The position numbers and the translations under genes were made by a program. From a bacterium (lineage in GTDB: Bacteria; Chloroflexota; Dormibacteria; UBA8260; Bog-877), in the NCBI GenBank assembly GCA_021791345.1, contig JAJYWT010000186.1, forward strand, positions 1 through 21,374: a stretch of DNA of 21,374 nucleotides, read 5' to 3'. Under the pieces are notes generated by a model. The model was not told the origin of the DNA and did no database searches. It was given only the letters and a program-made list of their open reading frames with translations. The first letter of the stretch is position 1. The number at the start of each line of letters is the position of its first letter. Positions 1-6,838 of this stretch are shown piece after piece.

Positions 1-538
1 CGTGGATGTGGGCGGCGGATTCCCCGCCGCGTCCGGGGTCGGGCCCAGCCCCCAGGACTTTCGCCTGGCCTTCGATGCGGAGCTCCGATCAGCTGGCACC
101 CCCTCGCCCGTCCGCCTGGCGATTGAGCCCGGGCGGTATCTGGTCGCCAGCAGCGGCTGGCTGGTGACCAAAGTCCTCCACGTGCGCCGGCGGCAGGCGG
201 ATCCGCAGGTGATCCTGGACGCCAGTTTCGCGGAGCTGGTGCGGCCCGCGCTCTACGGGGCCCGGCACTCGGTGTTTGCGGTCCGGTCCCCGGAGGGGCC
301 GGACGCCAACTGGAGGCCCACCCGGGTCGAGGGCTCGCTATGCGAGAGCACGGACACCTTTGGCGTCCACGACCTGCCACCGCTGGACCGGGGCGACCTG
401 GTGGTGATGGCCGAGACCGGGGCCTACGCGTCCTCCATGTTCTCGTGCTACAACGGCAGGGTGCAGCCGCCTGAGGTGATGCTGCGGCCCGACGGTGAGA
501 TCGAGCTGGCGCGTCCCAGCCGCCCCTTCGCCCCCTGA
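1..538 (+). CDS. lysA: Diaminopimelate decarboxylase, C-terminal part (5' end outside window)
   Basis: This is the last 178 or so codons of a PLP-dependent fold-type III decarboxylase. LysA makes L-lysine and CO2 from meso-diaminopimelate in the cytoplasm, the last step of the DAP route. Visible family motifs in order are DVGGGFP (the glycine-rich PLP phosphate-binding stretch) at the start, EPGRYLVA, DASFAELVRPALYGARH, the substrate/dimer motif CESTDTFG, and GAYASSMFSCYNGR near the end, where the tyrosine lies over PLP in this family. The active-site lysine is upstream of the window. The frame is open to the left edge, so no start can be assigned. A related D-amino-acid or carboxynorspermidine decarboxylase is possible, but CESTD and the YNGR ending favour LysA. 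A perfect 7-bp inverted repeat directly follows the stop codon. Confidence 0.88.
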   Translation, partial: VDVGGGFPAASGVGPSPQDFRLAFDAELRSAGTPSPVRLAIEPGRYLVASSGWLVTKVLHVRRRQADPQVILDASFAELVRPALYGARHSVFAVRSPEGPDANWRPTRVEGSLCESTDTFGVHDLPPLDRGDLVVMAETGAYASSMFSCYNGRVQPPEVMLRPDGEIELARPSRPFAP

Positions 539-555
539 CCACGGCGCGGCCGTGG
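539..555 (+). terminator. GC-rich hairpin directly after the lysA stop
   Basis: A perfect inverted repeat starts immediately after the TGA: CCACGGC, loop GCG, GCCGTGG (7-bp stem, 3-base loop). No T-tract follows; the next bases are purine-rich. It could be a tail-less terminator or an mRNA 3'-end stabiliser. It is not a canonical intrinsic terminator. Confidence 0.4.
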
Positions 556-623
556 GAGGGGGAGCCACTAACCTTGGGAAACTGGCCAGGAGACGCCAAG
601 GGCGCGGTTTCTAGGAGGCGGAG

Positions 624-2597
624 ATGGCAGGCGCCATGAGACCGGTGGGCCTGGGGCTCGGGGGGCACGGCGAGGTGGCGGCCGCCGTCAGCTACGCCCG
701 CCAGGCGGCCGCGCTCGGGCTCGACTCGGTGTTCTTCCACGAGACCTACTTCGAGCGCGACGCCGTGACCTACGCCACCGCGGTCGCCCAGAGCGTGCCC
801 GAGATCCGCATCGGCCTCGGGGCCCTCAACCCCAGCACCCGCCACCCGGTGCTCACCGCAATGACGGTAAGCGCCCTGGACGAGATGGCACCGGGCCGAA
901 TCACGCTGGCGCTGGGCACGGCGCTCCCGCTGCGGCTCGCCCAGCTGGGAGTCTCCTACCAGCCTCAGGCGGCCATCGAGAAGGTGGAGCGGGCGATGGA
1001 TGATCTGACCCGCCTGTGGCGGGGCGAGCGGCTGCCCACCCGCGAGGGGGTGCCCGAGATTGAGCCGATGTTCCCCCCGCTGCACCCGGTCCAGCTCTGG
1101 GTCGCCGGCTACCGCCGGGCCTTTCATGAGCTGGCGGGGAGGCGGGCCGACGGCTTTCTGGCCCGCCCTGCCGAGTCACTGGCCGCCCTGCGGGTGGGGG
1201 TCAGCCGGATCGAGGCGGCCAGGCGGGCCGCGGGCCGTCCGGACGGAGCGGTGCAGGTCGGTGGTTATCTGCTGGCCCTGGCGGACCGCAGCCGGCGGCT
1301 GGCGCTCGACCGGGCCAAGCGCGAGCCGTTCGTCATCTACATGCTGTCCGTGCAATCCGACCGCGCGCTGGTCCAGGCGGGCTTCGACCCCGCACTGCGC
1401 CAGGAGATCGGGGCCGCCTGGCGACGCGAGGATTACCACCGGGCGGCGCAGCTCATCCCCGACCAGCTGGTCGAGGCCTTCATCCTCTGCGGGACCCCCG
1501 ATGAGATCGCGGAGGGCGCTGAGCGGTATCACCAGGCCGGGATGACCCTGCCGATCCTGCAGCCGATCCTCCAGGAGGATGAGCAGGTGGCGGCGCTGCT
1601 GCAGGCGGCGGTGGCCTACGCCTCGGGCACCGCCGTCACCGCCTTCCCGCAGGCACGGCGGGGGGACGGATCCGAACGGCCAGGGCTGGGCCGCCGCGCG
1701 CGGGGCTGGCTGGAGATAGCGCGGCCGTTCAGCCTCACCGCGGCCGCGATCCCGGTCGCGGCGGCCGGGGGGCTGGCGCTCGCCCACCATGCCATGAACT
1801 GGCCGCTGTTCGCGCTCGCCTTTGTGGGCGGGGTGCTGCTGCAGGTGGGGACCAACGTGGTCAATGAGATCTACGACGTTCGCAAGGGGGTCGACTCGAT
1901 CACCTCGCCCCGGGCGAGCCGGGCCCTGGTCACCGGCAGGGTCAGAGAGCGGGCGGCGTTCTCGCTCGCCGCCTTGGCCTTCGGGCTGGCGACCGCGATC
2001 GGGGTCTACCTGATCGCGGTTCGAGGCTGGGAGCTGCTGGTCCTGGGCGTCCTGGGCCTGGTCGGCGGCTGGGGGTACACCGCCCCCCCACTGCAGTACA
2101 AGTACCGGGCCGCCGGCTTGCCCCTGGTATTCATCCTGATGGGGCCGCTCATGGTCCTGGGAGGGTACTTCGCGATCACCGGACGCTGGTCGGCGACCGC
2201 CGCGGTGGTGAGCATCCCCATCGGCCTGCTGGTGACGGCGATCCTGCACGGCAACGAGTGGCGCGACATCGGCGAGGATGCCCGCGCCGGGATCAGCACG
2301 GTCTCGATCCGGGCGGGCCGACGCACCGCCCACGCCCTGTACGTCTTCCTCCTGGTGGGGGCGTACATGGCGCTGGCACTGGGGGTCGCCTTCGCGGCCA
2401 TCCCCTCCCTCAGCCTGTTGGCGGTTCTGTCCCTGCCCCTGTTCGTGAGGGCGCTGCGGGCCTCCGAGCTGGGCGCTGCCGGCCAACAGCGCGCGATATC
2501 CATGATTGATCTGCAGACCGCGCAGCTGCACATGACCTTTGGCGTTCTGCTGGTGCTCGGGCTGGCGGTCACCGCCGTGTGGCGGCCGGGAGGATGA
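624..2597 (+). CDS. Fusion protein: luciferase-like (F420-type) oxidoreductase + UbiA/MenA-type prenyltransferase
   Basis: A single uninterrupted 657-codon frame encodes two normally separate proteins. Residues about 5-335 resemble LLM-class flavin/F420-dependent oxidoreductases (for example the stretch AALGLDSVFFHE, then SALDEMAPGRITLALGTA, and the closing FILCGTPDEIAEGAERYHQAG). Residues about 360-655 are a polytopic UbiA-superfamily prenyltransferase. It has both Asp-rich motifs that bind Mg-prenyl diphosphate: NEIYDVRKGVD at 414-424 and NEWRDIGEDARAG at 544-556. The second pattern and TVSIRAG are closest to MenA, which prenylates 1,4-dihydroxy-2-naphthoate in the membrane. A charged linker at about 340-360 joins the parts. 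The ATG is well supported by AGGAGG at 613-618. A CPBP-family gene follows after 4 bases, probably co-transcribed. The quinone substrate and any coupling between the domains are inferred. Confidence 0.85.
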   Translation: MAGAMRPVGLGLGGHGEVAAAVSYARQAAALGLDSVFFHETYFERDAVTYATAVAQSVPEIRIGLGALNPSTRHPVLTAMTVSALDEMAPGRITLALGTALPLRLAQLGVSYQPQAAIEKVERAMDDLTRLWRGERLPTREGVPEIEPMFPPLHPVQLWVAGYRRAFHELAGRRADGFLARPAESLAALRVGVSRIEAARRAAGRPDGAVQVGGYLLALADRSRRLALDRAKREPFVIYMLSVQSDRALVQAGFDPALRQEIGAAWRREDYHRAAQLIPDQLVEAFILCGTPDEIAEGAERYHQAGMTLPILQPILQEDEQVAALLQAAVAYASGTAVTAFPQARRGDGSERPGLGRRARGWLEIARPFSLTAAAIPVAAAGGLALAHHAMNWPLFALAFVGGVLLQVGTNVVNEIYDVRKGVDSITSPRASRALVTGRVRERAAFSLAALAFGLATAIGVYLIAVRGWELLVLGVLGLVGGWGYTAPPLQYKYRAAGLPLVFILMGPLMVLGGYFAITGRWSATAAVVSIPIGLLVTAILHGNEWRDIGEDARAGISTVSIRAGRRTAHALYVFLLVGAYMALALGVAFAAIPSLSLLAVLSLPLFVRALRASELGAAGQQRAISMIDLQTAQLHMTFGVLLVLGLAVTAVWRPGG

Positions 2598-2601
2598 CCC
2601 T

Positions 2602-3246
2602 ATGAGGAGACGTTCGCCGGGGAGGAGCGGCGCCGGGTTCTGGGGGGAGGCGGCCACGGCCCTGGCCTACCTCGCCTTCTTCGCCACCTTCCGTGGGCCC
2701 AAGCGCAGGTTCTGGCAGCGGATGACCAGGACCGGGGCCGTGCTGGGCGTGACCGCGCTCTTCGCGGACCCATCGCTGCGCCGGGAGCGGCCCCGCGCCG
2801 CCCACCTGGTGGCGGGCACGGTGGTCGCCGTCTTCCTCTACGGCATCTTCAGCCTGGGGGACCGCGCCGCCCGCCGCGTGATGCCGCGCGGATCCCAGGA
2901 GATCGGCGACATCTACTCTCTGCGCCGCCTGCGCCCGCGGGCGGAGCTGGCGCTGCGCCTGGGCCTGGTGGTGGCCCCGGCCGAGGAGCTCTTCTGGCGG
3001 GGCCTCCTGCAGCGCCGGCTGGCGGCCAGACTGGGCAGATGGAGGGGGGCCGCTGCCGCCACAGCCCTCTACGGAGGCGCTCACCTCTGCACCCTCAACG
3101 CCACCCTGATTGGCGCCGCCACCATGGCCGGCGCCGCCTGGTCAACGCTGGCGGCGCTGGAGGTCCCGATGCCGGCGCTGGTGGTCAGCCACATGATCTG
3201 GGACATCTGGATCTTCCTCATCCAGCCCACCGAGAAGCCGCGCTGA
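2602..3246 (+). CDS. CPBP-family intramembrane metalloprotease (Abi/CAAX-like)
   Basis: This 214-residue hydrophobic protein carries the CPBP (CAAX protease and bacteriocin-processing) signature. EELFWR at 128-133 is the EExxxR motif, a histidine lies in ALYGGAHL (H161), and a third motif SHMIWD contains H197. These residues coordinate the catalytic metal in Rce1-like enzymes, which cut peptide bonds within the membrane. At the third motif the usual HxxxN/B appears as HxxxD. The start is ATG 2602 with GGAGG at 2589-2593; the frame is open further upstream, but that stretch overlaps the preceding gene and has no ribosome site. The gene begins 4 bases after the prenyltransferase fusion, so translational coupling is likely. 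The target is unknown. It ends 9 bases before the convergent dnaJ-like gene. Confidence 0.8.
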   Translation: MRRRSPGRSGAGFWGEAATALAYLAFFATFRGPKRRFWQRMTRTGAVLGVTALFADPSLRRERPRAAHLVAGTVVAVFLYGIFSLGDRAARRVMPRGSQEIGDIYSLRRLRPRAELALRLGLVVAPAEELFWRGLLQRRLAARLGRWRGAAAATALYGGAHLCTLNATLIGAATMAGAAWSTLAALEVPMPALVVSHMIWDIWIFLIQPTEKPR

Positions 3247-3255
3247 CGGCGGCCC

Positions 3256-4314
3256 TCAGCCCGGTTGGCCGTCGGCCCGGGCCAGCTCCAGGTAGGCGTG
3301 GCGCTCCGCCTCCTTCAGCTCGGTGGCGGTGGTGATCCGGACCCTGAGGTAGAGGTCCCCCGGCTGGCCTGACTCGCGCAAAGCAGGAATCCCCTTGCCG
3401 GTCACGCGCAGCATGCGGCCGGGGGGGCAGCCAGCGGGGATTGTGACCTCCAGCCTGCCGGTGGGGGCGTTCGCCTGGAGCCGGCCTCCGAGCGCCGCTC
3501 GGTAGTCGCGCACCGGCAGCACCATGTGCACGTCTCGCCCCTGCACCTCCACGCCGGGGTCCAGCCGGAGCTTGACCCTGAGGTAGAGGTCTCCGCGCGG
3601 CCCCTGGTTGGCCCCGACCGCGCCCTCTCCGGAGACCCGGATCCGGGAGCCCTCGGTGACGCCCTTGGGAATGGTGACCCGCAGGCTGCGCTGACGTGAC
3701 TGCCGCCCCGTCCCGCTGCAGGTGGGACAGGTCTTCAGCTCGACCTTGACCGCGGTTCCCCCGGATGAACCCGGCTCCGAGACCCGGCCGGTGCCGTGGC
3801 AGGTGGCGCAGGGCTCGGAGGTGGAGATCTGGAGGTTGCGATCGCTGCCCGCGATCGCCTCCGCCAGGGTCACCTCGACCGTGTACTCGCTGTCCTGGCC
3901 ACGTCGCGGCGCCTGCTGCTCACGCCGCAACCGCTCCAGCTCCAGGTCGACCAGGGGGTCCGGCTCGTTGCCGCGCCCGCCGAAGAACGTCTCGAAGAAG
4001 TCGCTGAAGCCGGAGAAGTGGGCGCCGGAGGTGGAGGAGGACCGGGTGGAGTGGGTGGGCCGGGGCGGGCGGTTGGCCTGGGCCCGCTCCAACTGCTCCC
4101 AGTCGGCGCCTAGCTGATCGTACTTGGCCCGCTTCTCGGGGTCCTTGAGCACCTCGTAGGCTTCGTTGATCCGCTTGAACCGCTCGGTGGCCTTGGGGTC
4201 CTTGTTGACGTCGGGGTGCAGTTCGCGGGCCAGCTTGCGGTAGCGCGCCCGGATCTCCTTGTCCGAGGCGGTGCGGGGCACCCCCATGGTCGTGTAGTAG
4301 TCACGGAACTCCAC
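3256..4314 (-). CDS. dnaJ: DnaJ-type co-chaperone with reduced zinc region
   Basis: A 352-residue J-domain protein that stimulates DnaK ATPase activity and delivers unfolded clients. The N-terminus EFRDYYTTMGV and the HPD triad (residues 33-35) define the J domain (about 1-70). A Gly/Phe/Ser-rich linker follows (about 90-118). Only two CxxCxGxG zinc motifs are present (CATCHGTG at 169-176 and CPTCSGTG at 196-203), where canonical DnaJ has four. Two C-terminal beta-barrel client domains follow (VTIPKGVTEGSRIRVSGEG, then VTIPAGCPPGRMLRVTGKG). GTG 4314 is chosen because family members start with M-E-[FY]-x-D-Y-Y; an in-frame GTG at 4341 would add 9 residues. It lies 39 bases after the ATP-grasp gene on the same strand. 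No grpE or dnaK is adjacent, so it may be a secondary J-protein rather than the housekeeping DnaJ. Confidence 0.87.
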   Translation of the reverse strand: MEFRDYYTTMGVPRTASDKEIRARYRKLARELHPDVNKDPKATERFKRINEAYEVLKDPEKRAKYDQLGADWEQLERAQANRPPRPTHSTRSSSTSGAHFSGFSDFFETFFGGRGNEPDPLVDLELERLRREQQAPRRGQDSEYTVEVTLAEAIAGSDRNLQISTSEPCATCHGTGRVSEPGSSGGTAVKVELKTCPTCSGTGRQSRQRSLRVTIPKGVTEGSRIRVSGEGAVGANQGPRGDLYLRVKLRLDPGVEVQGRDVHMVLPVRDYRAALGGRLQANAPTGRLEVTIPAGCPPGRMLRVTGKGIPALRESGQPGDLYLRVRITTATELKEAERHAYLELARADGQPG

Positions 4315-4353
4315 ACCCCCAAGGTACCGCCTCGGGGCCACCTCGAAACAGCT

Positions 4354-5589
4354 TCAGTCGGGGTCCGGCGCCTCGATCTGTGAGCGCAGGCGGGTCGCCA
4401 GCGTCCGAAGTGGTGCCAGCAGCGCCCCCTCGGAGTCCAGGAGCGGTCCCTCCAGGATGACCCTGGCCGCCTCTCCCCCGACGTGGGACGTCCGGCGCAC
4501 CACCAGCCCGACTTTCCCTGGGGGAGGACCGTCCAGCGACAGCTCTCCGGTCGGCGTGAAGCGGCCTTCGGAGTCGATCTCGCCGGTGCCGGTCGCGGGA
4601 GGGGCAGCCGGCGTCAGCTCGCGCCTGCGGTAGAGGATGAGCTGCGACCAGTGGCAGCTGATCGGTCCCCTCCGGGCGGCCGAGAGCCCGAAGCAGCTCA
4701 GGTGGAGGTCGAGCAGTGACGGGCCCCCGGTGTCGCGGGCGGAGAGACTCCAGAGTGGGACGCTGGCGACCAGCCGGGGGTTCACCTCGATGCACCAGCA
4801 GTGGCCATCGGGCTCGACCACCAGATCGACCCCGAACACCCCCCGGTGACCCTGCTCCCGCACCCAGCGTCCGACCGCCAGCGCCGCCACCTCGGCCTCG
4901 GCCCGGTGGGGCACCGGCCGGCTGAAGTCGTTGCCGCAGGATCCCATCCGATGGGGCGTGAGGATGTCGATCCCGGTCAGCTGCAGGCATGGATTGCCCA
5001 TCTCCAGGTATTCCGGATGGGAGACTCCCGACACCGTCACCGCCTGCCCCTCCACCAGCCGGGAGATCCGGCAGGGTCGTCCGCGATAGCCCAGGTTGAG
5101 CCGAAGCAGCGCCTCCTCGCTGTCCACCCGATGGGTGCTCGCTCCGGAGAACCCGTGGGCGAGCTGGAAGACCGCGGGCAGCCCCAGCGGCCGCGCGGCC
5201 GCAGCCAGCTCGGGTCCGGCGGGGCCGGCCACGAATTCGGGAACCGGGAGCCCCGCCTGGCTGGCGGCCCGGCTGAAGTGGGCCTTGTTCTCCAGTCGTC
5301 GGGCCAGCGCGGCCGGGCTGTTCGCCAACCTGACCCCGAGCTCGGAAACCGTCCGCTCGACCACAGCCGAGGACTTCCAGACCACCACCCCGGCCGCCCG
5401 CTGCCGCAGAAGGCGCTGGACCGCGGGGGTCTCCAGCAGGGCCGCGCTGGAGCGCTGGGCCTGGGCGATCTCCAAAAGATCGCCGTCTCGCCCTCGCAGC
5501 CCGGAGTCATCCCCGCAGGCGACCAGCCAGCCACTGGCGATGGCGGGGGCGGCCTCCGGCCCCACGAACACCACCTGCCGGTCAGTCAC
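4354..5589 (-). CDS. ATP-grasp ligase, unknown amino-acid or peptide substrate
   Basis: A 411-residue protein with an ATP-grasp core. Residues about 1-95 form a Rossmann-like pre-domain. ENKAHFSRAASQAGLPVPEF (100-119) starts the ATP-grasp fold with its Lys. VFGVDLVVEPDG leads to the metal-binding motif EVNPRL (268-273), which matches the ExNxR Mg site. A C-terminal extension of about 100 residues has no family I recognise. ATP-grasp enzymes form an acyl-phosphate on a carboxylate and then an amide or thioester bond. The GTG at 5589 is chosen because it overlaps the upstream PLP gene's stop (GTGACTGA), which implies translational coupling. It is not an obvious LysX, RimK or carbamoyl-phosphate synthase. 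The LysW-like carrier gene is about 1 kb away, so a ligase acting on that carrier is a reasonable but unproven inference. Confidence 0.8.
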   Translation of the reverse strand: MTDRQVVFVGPEAAPAIASGWLVACGDDSGLRGRDGDLLEIAQAQRSSAALLETPAVQRLLRQRAAGVVVWKSSAVVERTVSELGVRLANSPAALARRLENKAHFSRAASQAGLPVPEFVAGPAGPELAAAARPLGLPAVFQLAHGFSGASTHRVDSEEALLRLNLGYRGRPCRISRLVEGQAVTVSGVSHPEYLEMGNPCLQLTGIDILTPHRMGSCGNDFSRPVPHRAEAEVAALAVGRWVREQGHRGVFGVDLVVEPDGHCWCIEVNPRLVASVPLWSLSARDTGGPSLLDLHLSCFGLSAARRGPISCHWSQLILYRRRELTPAAPPATGTGEIDSEGRFTPTGELSLDGPPPGKVGLVVRRTSHVGGEAARVILEGPLLDSEGALLAPLRTLATRLRSQIEAPDPD

Positions 5590-6652
5590 CGGCGGGGGCC
5601 CGCTGGAACCCGGCCAGCTCCAGCAGGCGGTCCAGCTCCGACGTCGTCTCCACAACTGGGACCAGTTGGGAGATGTCAGGATGCAAAGTCCGGTCCAGCT
5701 GCTCCGACGCCCCGGTCAGAAGGACTCCGACCGGCCCCTTTGGGTGGGCGGTCTTCGCCCACTGCCCGGCCGCGGCGAGCGCCGCCAGCCCCTCCCAGGA
5801 CGTTGGCGGTCGCAGTCCCGCCGCCAGCTCGGCGACCTCATCCAGCTGCTTTCGATCAACCCGCCAGCCGCGCCCGCCGCTCTCCCGCATCGCCCTCCTC
5901 ACCGCCGGCGTCAACCGGCTTCTGCGGGTGCCCAGGTCCCCGACTCCGGCCCCGGGCCGGGGCGTGGACCCGCGGTACCACGGCCTGGTGAGCTCGCCAC
6001 CCGGCCAGCCCTCGACCACGTGCAGCTGCGGCGATTCCTCCCCCAGGAGGCGGAAGCCCTGGTCCAGCCCGAGGGCGGTGGCGCCGCTGTTGGCGAAGGT
6101 GAACACGGCGATCCAGCGGCCCGCCTCCGCCAGTTCGGCGGCGATGCCGCGGTAGGCGACCGGCCCCAGACGGTGGGTGGAGGCACGCAGGTCGGCGAGC
6201 CCCCAGCGGTGGCTGGCGTGGTGGAGCAGCTCGACCGGCCGGCTGCTGGCGACCACGGTCGCGCCGTGCCCCAGCAGGGCCTCCAGCTTGACCCTTGGGA
6301 TGAGTGGCGAGATGAGGCAGAGGGTCCGGATCCCCGCCGCCTTCGAGTACGCGGCGGCGGCGATCGCGGCGTTGCCCGAGGACGAGATGACCGCCTGCCG
6401 GCGGCCCTGGGAGAGGAGATCCGAGATCAGCAGCCCCAGGCTCCGAGCCTTGTGGGAGCCGGTGGGGGAGAGGTCCTCGCGCTTCACCAGAAGGCCGGGT
6501 ACCCCGAGTGCCGCGGCCAGCTCCGGGACCTCCTGCAGAGGGGTTGCACCCTCGCCCAGGGTCACCCGGCAGTCGACCGGTACACTCGTCTCAAAGAGTC
6601 GAAGGTGCGCCCACTGGCCCGGCGGCGGCTCCGCCGGCTCGCGGCTCAGCAC
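5582..6652 (-). CDS. Threonine-synthase-like fold-type II PLP enzyme
   Basis: A 356-residue protein of the threonine synthase / tryptophan synthase beta superfamily. VTLGEGATPL at 30-39 is the typical threonine-synthase opening, SPTGSHKARS holds the likely Schiff-base lysine (K68), and ISSSGNAAIAAAAYS (89-103) is the substrate-carboxylate loop. The later phosphate-binding loop usually reads GNGGT; here the matching stretch is FANSGATALGL, so the loop is degenerate and the substrate may not be homoserine phosphate. No thrB or hom lies nearby. Family members also include cysteate synthase and other beta-replacement enzymes. The GTG start at 6652 has no ribosome site, because that stretch is the complement of the purine-rich site for the divergent LysW-like gene. 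The transcript may be leaderless. The gene is coupled to the downstream ATP-grasp gene by an 8-base overlap. Confidence 0.78.
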   Translation of the reverse strand: MLSREPAEPPPGQWAHLRLFETSVPVDCRVTLGEGATPLQEVPELAAALGVPGLLVKREDLSPTGSHKARSLGLLISDLLSQGRRQAVISSSGNAAIAAAAYSKAAGIRTLCLISPLIPRVKLEALLGHGATVVASSRPVELLHHASHRWGLADLRASTHRLGPVAYRGIAAELAEAGRWIAVFTFANSGATALGLDQGFRLLGEESPQLHVVEGWPGGELTRPWYRGSTPRPGAGVGDLGTRRSRLTPAVRRAMRESGGRGWRVDRKQLDEVAELAAGLRPPTSWEGLAALAAAGQWAKTAHPKGPVGVLLTGASEQLDRTLHPDISQLVPVVETTSELDRLLELAGFQRAPAGD

Positions 6653-6662
6653 AGGAGGGAGG
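6653..6662 (+). promoter_or_regulatory. Strong ribosome binding site for the LysW-like gene
   Basis: AGGAGGGAGG lies 2-8 bases before the ATG at 6665. It is the strongest Shine-Dalgarno in this part of the window and supports the small ORF as a real gene. It abuts the GTG start of the divergent PLP gene at 6652, so the two 5' ends are separated by only 12 bases. Confidence 0.7.
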
Positions 6663-6664
6663 CC

Positions 6665-6838
6665 ATGTCCCAGACGATCCCGGCCGAGCAGGAGTGTCCC
6701 GACTGCGGCGCCCAGCTGGACCTGTCAGAGGCTGAGGCGGTCGGGGATTTGGTCGACTGCCCGAATTGCGGTGCCGCCTTCGAGCTGGTGGCGCTGGATC
6801 CGTTCACCCTGGCTCCCTTCGTCGACGAGGAGAAGTAG
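6665..6838 (+). CDS. LysW-like zinc-ribbon amino-group carrier protein
   Basis: A 57-residue acidic protein built like LysW, the amino-group carrier of the LysW/AmCP lysine and arginine pathways. It has two zinc-ribbon knuckles, CPDCG (11-15) and CPNCG (32-36), separated by an acidic stretch, then the LysW-like segment FELVALDPFTL. In LysW an ATP-grasp ligase attaches alpha-aminoadipate or glutamate to the C-terminal Glu of an EDWGE tail. Here the protein ends in DEEK. The Trp-Gly-Glu end is missing and the last residue is lysine; there is no sign of a frameshift, and TAG follows directly. The start is fixed by AGGAGGGAGG. It is the only + strand gene between two minus-strand blocks and its last 35 bases overlap the 3' end of the MurD-like gene. 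ATP-grasp, PLP and Mur-ligase genes flank it. A generic zinc-ribbon regulator is the alternative. Confidence 0.75.
   Translation: MSQTIPAEQECPDCGAQLDLSEAEAVGDLVDCPNCGAAFELVALDPFTLAPFVDEEK

Noticed and set aside
1176..2657. Long minus-strand open frame of 493 codons
   Set aside because: It is antisense to the oxidoreductase-prenyltransferase fusion, rich in Gln/Arg/Pro/Gly, and has no recognisable motif. Long antisense frames are expected at this GC content.
3242..3260. GCTGA/TCAGC inverted repeat holding both stop codons of convergent genes as a bidirectional terminator
   Set aside because: The stem has only 5 bp with a 9-base loop and no T-tract on either strand; two facing TGA stops give part of the symmetry automatically.
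5096..6664. Long plus-strand frame upstream of the LysW-like protein, suggesting a 580-residue protein
   Set aside because: Only the last 57 codons look like a protein family and have a strong ribosome site; the rest is antisense to the PLP and ATP-grasp genes.
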